Assembly (NCBI GenBank): GCA_963693365.1
Contig: CAVNZM010000006.1
Span: forward strand, 3,286,001-3,350,000
Origin: Amoebidium appalachense
Taxonomy: Eukaryota > Ichthyosporea
Direction: 5' to 3'
Length of the DNA stretch: 64,000 nucleotides
The position numbers were made by a program, and so were the translations under genes. The first letter of the stretch is position 1, and the number at the start of each line of letters is the position of its first letter. The notes beneath the pieces were generated by a model that saw only the letters and a list, made by a program, of their open reading frames with translations, made no database searches and was not told the DNA's origin. This document shows positions 32,338 through 64,000 of the stretch, one piece after another.

Positions 32338-32641
32338 TTTTATTTATTTATGTGTGTGTGTGTGCGTTTTTTTTGGGGGGGGGAAGAGAGAGTGAAATAA
32401 GAAATCACGGCGGAATAGCATTTATACACCACCTTTTCTCTTGCATGGGTTGCCTTCTCCCTAGTGCCCAACCCGACACGTGCTTGCTGCCTAACTTAAG
32501 ATTCTCCGTGGCTTGTTTATGCACTGTGTGTCTAATGGTGTGACTCTGCTCCATGGGGTTTATACATAGCTGTTGCTTGCATGGCGAGTCCTTGACTACT
32601 CTTCCTTTTCGTTATGGTGTAGTTATCCTTCGCATACCTAT

Positions 32642-32672
<31 letters not shown>

Positions 32673-33358
32673 ACCCCCTCTTAGCTCCCCCTCCCTCCCT
32701 CCCCCCACAGCCAACCACCACAAATACCACCCTTTGTCTTAGTGCCCCCCCGCCCCCCCCCCCCCCCCCCCCCCCCCCCGGGCCCTCCCTGAGGATGGTC
32801 TTTGCTTATGACGCATACTGTGCGCATGGCTGATGTTGCATACTTGAATGTTTGCCTTTGCATGTGTCCTGCACCATGCTTCTCATCGTGTATGCGTACT
32901 TCGTACCGTGTTCTGCATTCAAACCCCCCCCCTCCCTGGTTGGACGCAACCAGCTGCACTGCTGCCCCACCCCTCTTTCCCACAGTGTTTTCCACAAGTA
33001 CACGTGCATGTATTATGGCCCATCAACCCCCCCCCCCCCCCCCCCCCCTCCCTCCCCCCCCTCTTCCCCCACCGCCCCACTGCCTCCTCCCCCTCCTCAT
33101 CCCCTCCCCCGACCCTTCCTCCCTCCTCCTGATCCTTTCCCCCACCCCCCCCCCCCCTCCCCCCTCCACCCCCCAACCCCCCCATCCCTCCCCCCTCCAT
33201 TCCCCACCTTCATCACCACCACTTCACCCCCTCGTTTTCTTGGTTTTAACCCCCCCTTCCCCCATTTCCCCCCCCCCCCCCCCCCCCCCGTCCTTGCTAC
33301 ACGACTCATCTCCCCTCTCCCCTGCCCTTTCCGTCCCTTCTTTGCACACTTTCTCCCC

Positions 33359-33391
<33 letters not shown>

Positions 33392-33483
33392 CCCTTCCCT
33401 CCCTCTCCAGGGTTTCTTTTATGATGCATGCATACTTCTCGTGTCTGTGCTTTTCTCCCTTTTTTTTCCGTTCTTCGTCGTCG

Positions 33484-33518
<35 letters not shown>

Positions 33519-33634
33519 TTTTTTTTGGGGGGGGGGGAGGGGGGGGAAGGCAGTATAACTTACAGATTGTTGTCCGTCGTGCATGTGTATTGCGTGTACT
33601 CTGTATGCTGTAAAACTGTAAAACATGATTAACC

Positions 33635-33675
<41 letters not shown>

Positions 33676-33969
33676 TTTCCCCCTAATGGGAACCACGCTC
33701 GAGAGGTCAGAGGGTCGAAATCAATTGTTTTGTGGAGGCATAGGAACCCTCCTGATGATCGGCTCTGTTCAAGTGTCTTCTACCTGCGTGTTTTTTATTT
33801 GTTTCATTTGATGGTTTGACTTCCGGGTTTCAATTTTGTGACGTTTGATTTTGTGTCCTTTGGTGTCTCTTCCATATTTTTAGCCCTCTAATGCATACAT
33901 CCCCCCCCCTCCCCCCCCCCCCCCCCCCCCCCCCCCATCCCCCCCCTCCCTCCCCCTCTCCCGTTACAG
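30113..33969. other. Intergenic region between epimerase and AP-3 delta genes
   Basis: About 30113-31110 is unique sequence with a 155-codon open frame on the minus strand (30544-31008) that lacks a start codon. 31117-31800 is C-runs and (CT)n. 31960-31999, 32308-32338 and 32642-32780 are C-runs. A subtype I repeat lies at 32780-32937, C-rich DNA at 33027-33376, (CAT)n at 33481-33517, and a subtype III repeat at 33728-33930. No confident gene is seen. Upstream noncoding exons of AP-3 delta could lie here. Confidence 0.5.
33728..33932 (+). repeat. Poly-C-bounded dispersed repeat, subtype III
   Basis: This copy has TGTGGAGGCATAGGAACC, GGCTCTGTTCAAGTGTCTTC, TTTTGTGACGTTTGATTTTG and CCCTCTAATGCATACATC followed by a C-run. 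Related copies are at about 34948-35070, 35090-35213, 43022-43157, 51390-51519, 53475-53613 and, reversed, 60901-61041. Confidence 0.7.
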
Positions 33970-33983
33970 GCATTCAGGCTGCC

Positions 33984-58256
<24,273 letters not shown>

Positions 58257-58280
<24 letters not shown>

Positions 58281-58417
58281 TTTATCCCCTTGTTTGAGAT
58301 ATGGCGCCCAGGCTTTTAGTATATCCAACTGTGTGAGATATACCGGCTTGGCATAGTACACGTATCTACCTATGTGAGATACAGCGCCTGGGCTTAGCAT
58401 ATTTAACTGTGTGGGGG
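58257..58417 (+). repeat. 39-bp tandem array copying the AP-3 delta stop-codon region
   Basis: Units start GAGATA at 58257, 58296, 58335 and 58376 (spacing 39, 39, 41). The first holds the last codons and the TAG of the gene, with AGCGCCCTGGCTTAG; later units keep GGCGCCCAGGCTTTTAG or AGCGCCTGGGCTTAG. The copies are in the 3' untranslated region. Confidence 0.85.
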
Positions 58418-58608
58418 ATGCATCATGTACCGTGAGTTACACACACAAACAAGTATATCTCGGTGAATGTGATATCCCAAACGCAAATATGTAATCAATC
58501 CCCTCTAGCAACAAGAACTTCGAACTCACTGCAGTTTTGAGTTTGGTGGCCGGAAAACCGTGCTAACAAGCTTCGGTTATCGGTTATTCAGGTGCAAGCA
58601 AGATTGTT

Positions 58609-58677
58609 TCCTTCGGTTTTTTTTTTTTTTGTTTGCAATTGCCACTTGGCGTACGCGTGCGTCCAAGGGAAGCGATT

Positions 58678-58711
<34 letters not shown>

Positions 58712-58757
58712 TTTGCAATTGCCACTTGGCGTACGCGTGCGTCCAAGGGAAGCGATT

Positions 58758-58790
<33 letters not shown>

Positions 58791-58835
58791 CAACTGCCAC
58801 TTGGCGTACGCGTGCGTCCAAGGGAAGCGATTTGA
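58609..58835 (-). repeat. Three tandem copies of a poly-A-tailed 50-bp unit
   Basis: On the plus strand a T-run is followed by CAATTGCCACTTGGCGTACG, CGTGCGTCCAAGGGAAGC and GATTTGA, three times with about 80 bp spacing (the third has CAACTGCC). CTTGGCGTACGCGTGCGTCC AAG is nearly its own complement. On the minus strand each unit ends in a poly-A tail, like nested retroposed fragments. Confidence 0.75.
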
Positions 58836-60592
58836 AGTAACTTGTCGTTTCGAGCCTGATAATGTTTTCTTTGACTATCGCATCTATCACTTACTTAATT
58901 TGTTAAGCTTTTTGGGACGAGTATTTTTGTATTGGAGCAGAGTAGACGAGTCACAACACTTCTGCATGGACCGACTTGAGACATAGCACAGAATATCCAC
59001 ATCGTTGCAAGTCAACCCTCGCGAATGTAAATGCAATGTTATCGGGAAATAAAGGCTGGGTTTTCGATGTTATGCACTGTGGGGGTATGGCCTGGAAGGG
59101 TCGTTTACAAAAGTTTCGCGGTTTTGGAATGCTGCTCCTTGAACAGCCCTGTGACGTCTTCGTACCACACGAAAACGCACACACACACACACTAGGCCTA
59201 AGGTCCCCCCCCCCCCCCCCTGGTATTTACTACCTGAGCAGAGTGGACAGCTAGATGATACATACCATGGAGCACATGCTGTATAGAACTGGAGTTGTTT
59301 GCCCAAAATATGTAAATCGATTCAGACACAATTGGCACATATGCATAGTAGTAATACCCGCAGGGTAAAATGCCCATCATAATGACACCAATCCTAGGAG
59401 CCAGTCACAACCGTGTCTGGCTTTCGTTTAATAACTTTCTCTGCCTGAACATAACAAGACAACCTCGAAAAGTAAAGTATTGTCTACCTCTATTAACAAT
59501 CCTCGTACAGAGATATATATATACTTGTATAGTATATAATCAAACACAAGTACTGTATCTTACTCGATGCTACACCGTATCAAGTGGTCTCTTTAACAGA
59601 ATACGGACCACACTCGTCAGGCACTTAAAGGAATATATGCATATCGGAAGGCCGCACTGCTAGCCAGCACTCTGGGGCACAAGCAAAGACACTTGCGCCT
59701 ATGCCTCCTGAGCCAAATATAGACGCAGAAGGGACCCAGTGCACACATGCGACAAAAGCATATGTAAGACACTAGACATACAGCAGCTATGATAAACATT
59801 TCCTGACACGATCATGTCCACACAGCACGCCGGGCCCAGCTAGCTGCAGCTATGCTAGCACTCATTCATATCGAAGCTATATGATGCTCTTTACTATGTG
59901 CACGAATCTACACTAATAGAATCAAGTACATCACGCATGCACACCGTACCACACACACAGAGAGAGAGGCAGGGAGGGGGGGGGGGAGCGAGCGAGAGAG
60001 AGTGCGTGTGTCAAATGTGAAAGGCGGGGACGAGAGAAGAAAGGAAAAGGAGAGAGGAAGAAAAGATGGGAAGGATACAAATGTTAAGATATAATACACC
60101 CACACAAAAGCAAAGAACAAAACTCCGGTTTACACAGACACAGGTGTACGTACATGTACGCAACCCCCCCCCCTCCCCCCCTTAAATTCATGAAACTAGT
60201 ACTCTAGGGCCATTTCCCACCGTCCCTACACCTGGGGGCTTTCTACTGCAGCCTATTGGCCGACCTGTACCACACAGTGCTTTGTAAGAGATATACCCCA
60301 TCACTCTGCAATTTTCACGTACACCCTCAACACACACACACACCCATTATGCGCCTATACACAAAATTTACGCAAGAGAAATTGTTGAGCTGCAACCAAC
60401 TGCCGTGTTCACCTGTCCACTAAACAACCATTTTTACCACACCTACCCCAAGGGAACCGACAGCCTGAAAGAAAAGTCGTGCCAGTAATATTGACGGGCC
60501 ATTCCATCCAGCCTCCACCTCAGGCCCGAACCTGCAAGGTTGTGGCTAGTCAAGCACGGAAGGGGGTGGGGGTGGGGGGGGGGGGGGGGGGG

Positions 60593-60888
60593 GTTGAATG
60601 CGGAACACGGTACGAAGTACGCATACACGACGAGAAGCATGGTGCAGGACACATGCAAAGGCAAACATTCAAGTATGCAACATCAGCCATGTGCACAGTA
60701 TGCGTCATAAGCAGAGCCCATCCTCAGGGAGGACCCAAGTCATCAATTGCGTCTGAGTTTCGACCCCTTAGCCCGCGTATATACGACGCTCCAACTCAGA
60801 CAGCAGTATCAACTGAACTTGGGCGGGTCAACCCGTCTTGATCAAAGACGAGCAGGGTTGCTTATGCAAGCAAGGTGAGCAAAACGGT
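60593..60888 (-). repeat. Poly-C-bounded dispersed repeat, subtype I, reversed
   Basis: A G-run precedes GTTGAATGCGGAACACGG, the complement of the subtype I end. The copy extends through the complements of CCTGAGGATGGGCTC, GGGTCGAAACTCAG and GCATAAGCAACCCTG to AAAACGG. Its orientation confirms that the C-run belongs to a fixed end of the element. Confidence 0.8.
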
Positions 60889-60900
60889 GGGGGGGGGGGG

Positions 60901-61041
60901 ATGTATGCGTTAGAGGGTTGGAAATATGGAGAGACAACGAAGGGAAACAACAAAACGTAACCAAAATGAGAAACCCAAAATCAGACATTTAAGCGTGCAG
61001 GCAGAAGACACTTGAACAGAGCCCATCATAAGGGGGTTCCT
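60901..61041 (-). repeat. Poly-C-bounded dispersed repeat, subtype III, reversed
   Basis: After a second G-run, ATGTATGCGTTAGAGGGTTG begins a reversed subtype III copy that ends near GAACAGAGCCCATCAT and GGGGGTTCCTATGAG. It lies directly next to the reversed subtype I copy. Confidence 0.75.
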
Positions 61042-61908
61042 ATGAGGAGGAGGAGAGAGGGGGGGGGGGGGGTTTAGAGGGGGGGGGGGGGGGGGGAGGA
61101 GGAGGGGGAGAGGGGAAGGGAGGGGAGGCGAGAAAGGGGCAGAAGGGCCCGGGAGGGGGGGGGGGAGTGAGGTGAGGAAGGAAAGGGAGGTACTGCACTG
61201 TGGAGAGCAGAGACGGGGGCAGGGGGAGGGTGTGGGTGTGGGAGGAAGAGGGGGAGGGGGAGGGACGAGGGAGGGGGAGGATTGGAAAGACAAGGAAGGG
61301 GAGGAACAAGACAGAAGGTTGGATGAGTGAGAGAGAAAGAGAGGGAGGAGTGGAGAGTGACGGAAATGGGGAGGAGGGTACAACCTTTCTTACTAATCTA
61401 TCCAGTTTAGATAATATTTTGGCAGAGCTCAAAGTTTAGGATATTAGGCATAAAGCAAAAACCAACTTGCCGGCATAAAAACAACAAACATAAATGGCCA
61501 GACTAGGGGAAGCGGGCATGTACAGGGCATGTAGGGGAAGGGGGGGTGGACCATGATGAAAACAGGGTTGTATCAAACCTTACAAAGTGGCCCGATTATC
61601 TGCTAGAGCAATCTTTTTTGGATAGTAAGTATGGATATAGTGTTTTCTACAAACATTGTTCACAGAAAAAAATAACTTCTGGTTCAACAAGCAACCAACC
61701 AACTACACCAAGGCCCGATATGTATTACGATTACATTCGATTATGGAGATTTCGTATCATAAAACCTCTGTCGTCGATCTAATTACTGTATCGAAATTCC
61801 TCTATCATAACATTACTGCTTTGGCTAATCCGAGCATGGCCGGAGGCGAGAATTGCGTGTTTCCAGTTATCTTAATGGGGCCCTTGCTCTCTACGATATA
61901 TATTCCTC

Positions 61909-63761
61909 TTAGTTTGAGTGCCCCAAGGGTGGCAGGGGACAGGGAAAAGGGAACGGGGGAAGGGGGGGGGGGGAGGCTGAACTCACCACTGTCACACATC
62001 CCTGTGCATGCAGATGTGAGAGGTCCCATGGGGACCCAAACGGCAGCTCCAGCCGGCGCAAAGTGGGATGGTCTGCCAAACACAACAGATTGCTCACTTC
62101 GGGCAAGCCCCCGAGACTCAGGTCGGCAAGGTTTAAACATAAGCGTAGTGTCAGGGTTTCCAACGGTAGGCCGGTCAACGGGGCAAGGGTGGTGACGCCT
62201 GCCATATCGGACATATTGAGGCGACGTAGACGCCTACAGGAGGCCAGAGTTTGTATCGATTTGAAGCTGCATGTCGTGAATACGGCGCTTTCTAGGGGTA
62301 GTCCGGCAAGTGGTTCGATGGAAGAAAACACACAATTCCTAAATGTGATGTCGGTCAGCTGCGTGCACGTGCGCAGCGCATCGATGTTATCTAGCTCTAC
62401 ATTCGTGAGAACGAGGGATCTGATTGGGCTCCCCGCCAGCGCCGCGATGTCACTAATATGAGACCTGACTAGGCGTGCTGTCTGCAGGCGGCTGTTAGAG
62501 CAAGGCCCCCCGAGGCTGGTGAGTTCTACATACTCCACGTGCAAGTCTTGAAGGTATGGATAGTCGGCGAGTGAAAACTGGATCGGTTCGAAACCCGATT
62601 CACGAGAAATGCGGGTTAGGTTGGTAGCGCCCATTGCCGTAAGCACTGGTATTTGCGTGCACCACTTGTGCATTAACCGCAATGCCGAAGTGTGTTGGCC
62701 GACCCGCGTAAGAACCCAACATCCGGCTCGTGATCCTCCTCCTCGTCGAAATCGCCACACGACAAAGACACCTCGGTGAGACTCACACAGTCGCCCGTCA
62801 CCCCAGCCACCTCCGTCATCTCAAGAACACGTAGGTTCGGGAGGTGGGGAAGTTGAACAACTGTGGGCGCCCTGTCTTCTTCGTCTTCAAAGTCCTCTTC
62901 TTCGGTTTCTTTTTTAGCATCCACAAAAAGGTGGCGTAGGTGTGGGCATGCCGTCAGGGGGGACAGATCTAAAATGGGCACTTTCACGTTGCAGAGTTTC
63001 AATACACGAAGGTTGGTGGCCATGCCGAGGAACGCTACCCCGTCTCGGTAAATATCGTCTCCCCCGAGCATCAACTCGCGAACAGCCGGCGCGCACTCCA
63101 GGACTGATGTTGCCGCGGACCTCGAAGGGCCGAGGACAACTACCTCCGCCTTGTGTAGCATCGGCCTGTGCCCGCGGACTGATGTGGGCCAATGAAGCCC
63201 AGTAACACTCAGCCTGAGAAGATTGGGACAGTGCTCCCACAAAAACGAAACCAGCGCCGCCTCTGCAGCTTCATCTCGGTCATCATCTTAGGGTTCGGGC
63301 AATGCCAGTGTGAGTTCTTTCAACTGCGCTCCACGGGTCATCAACACCGAATGCAGCAGTGGTTCCAAAATCAACATGTAGTCTGTGCTGTGCTCTTCGA
63401 ACGATACCGTTAAGGTTTTCAGATTGGGAAGCGACAACATTGCCAGGGCATAGGCGGCGCCCACAAATCCATTTCCTGGATCATCATCGTTATCGAATTC
63501 GGGTAGAGTCACCTCCACACCGGTTATTGCTTTTGACCACGCGTTAATACACAAGGTGAAAGCGCACGGCCATCTCTCAGAAAGAGCAGAACCATTCTCT
63601 TTCAGGTTACCGACCATGGGAAAGCACACGGTGACAGGACCAGAGTGGATTCTGCGCGCAATGCCGTGAAGAGCGTGGCATGTTGCCGAAACTGACGTTC
63701 GGTCCTTGAGGGGCAGGTGGCTGACAATACACCCAAGCAGCTCGGGGGCTAGTAGAGACAA
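61909..63761 (-). pseudogene. F-box/leucine-rich-repeat protein gene, one stop and one frameshift
   Basis: Residues from about 3 to 40 (LAPELLGCIVSHLPLKDRTS, then CHALHGIARR) form an F-box. Leucine-rich repeats follow (NLKTLTVSF, QLKELTLALPEP, NLLRLSVTGL, NLRVLKLCNV, NLRVLEMTEV, PIRSLVLTNVELDNIDAL, RRLRRLNMSDM, LETLTLRLC). F-box/LRR proteins recruit substrates to SCF ubiquitin ligases. The frame is broken by TAA at 63290-63288, after which the same frame continues with DDDRDEAAEAAL, and by a one-base-missing frameshift between about 62760 and 62700. Total would be about 615 residues; the tail is Pro-rich. No ATG lies in frame before the F-box: an upstream stop and an acceptor-like CCACACCACCAG suggest a missing first exon. 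It may be a pseudogene or carry assembly errors. Confidence 0.75.
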
Positions 63762-64000
63762 GGGGCAGGCTGGTGGTGTGGGGAAGTAAAAGTCCGTTTG
63801 GTGTAGTCCCAGTGGCTATGGTGGCTTCAAAGGGCCCCGGGGGTCTCTGGTGCCACTGCGGTAGTAAAACCCATTTTCACCACAAACTCACTTCACTCTC
63901 CTCGTGTTCTAGTCCCGTGAACCACCTATTTACGTCAGTCGGCATTTCACCAGGATTTGCTATAGAACCAGGCAATTAACAACAGACAAAACCCACCACA
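63762..64000. other. Window end, upstream of the F-box gene
   Basis: Unique sequence. On the minus strand one short ATG frame with a possible donor exists (MPTDVN region near 63940), but its phase does not fit the F-box exon. No feature is supported. Confidence 0.4.

Larger units (their letters stand above)
58836..61908. other. Intergenic region, no gene recognised
   Basis: AATAAA at 59048-59053 is a possible poly-A signal for AP-3 delta, about 770 bp after the stop. 59200-60560 is mostly unique with a few short C- and G-runs. Reversed dispersed repeats fill 60593-61041. G-rich low-complexity DNA follows at 61049-61290, then unique sequence to the F-box gene. No frame looks coding. Confidence 0.55.

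Noticed and set aside
33750-33765. CTGATGAT in subtype III repeats as a box C of a C/D snoRNA
   Set aside because: No matching D box and terminal stem were found at the right distance.
61546-62195. Plus-strand frames overlapping the F-box/LRR gene
   Set aside because: The minus strand carries a clear LRR pattern; the plus frames have none.

Overview
The window is nuclear DNA of a eukaryote with GT-AG introns and an extreme load of simple repeats: long (CA)n/(GT)n, (CT)n, poly-C and poly-G tracts fill introns and intergenic space. The species cannot be fixed from sequence alone. The AP-3 delta gene has the animal-type long charged hinge and C-terminal ear, which favours an opisthokont or holozoan protist over a plant; this is a weak inference.

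Layout. (1) 385-13935 (+): the 3' part of a 16+ exon gene for a HEAT-repeat protein I cannot name; the 5' end lies outside the window. (2) 13936-20017: intergenic, mostly microsatellites. (3) 20205-21587 (+): a single-exon SLC29-type equilibrative nucleoside transporter with a CCAAT/CCAAT/TATA promoter. (4) 22007-28360: intergenic repeats. (5) 28361-29927 (-): a two-exon NAD-dependent epimerase/SDR of bacterial type carrying one frameshift, with a CCAAT/CCAAT/TATA promoter at 30043-30112. (6) 33984-58280 (+): a complete AP-3 adaptor delta subunit gene, 29 coding exons with matching phases, 1221 residues predicted. (7) 61909-63761 (-): an F-box/leucine-rich-repeat gene interrupted by one in-frame stop and one frameshift. 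The genes form no obvious pathway: AP-3 delta acts in endosome-to-lysosome sorting, the transporter in nucleoside uptake, the F-box protein presumably in ubiquitination.

Most unusual is the repeat biology. Short tandem arrays repeatedly begin or end at exon borders, so that 5' splice sites, 3' splice sites and even the AP-3 stop codon have been copied several times into the adjacent noncoding DNA. A dispersed family of about 130-450 bp elements, in several subtypes, is consistently bounded by poly-C. One AP-3 intron contains a long foldback hairpin, another a TA-flanked 857 bp inverted-repeat element, and another a segmental tandem duplication. Composite homopolymers mostly occur in one polarity (C-run then A-run, or its complement T-run then G-run). 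Exon borders were set by hand from phase, splice consensus and, for AP-3, recalled family sequence; no alignment was run.
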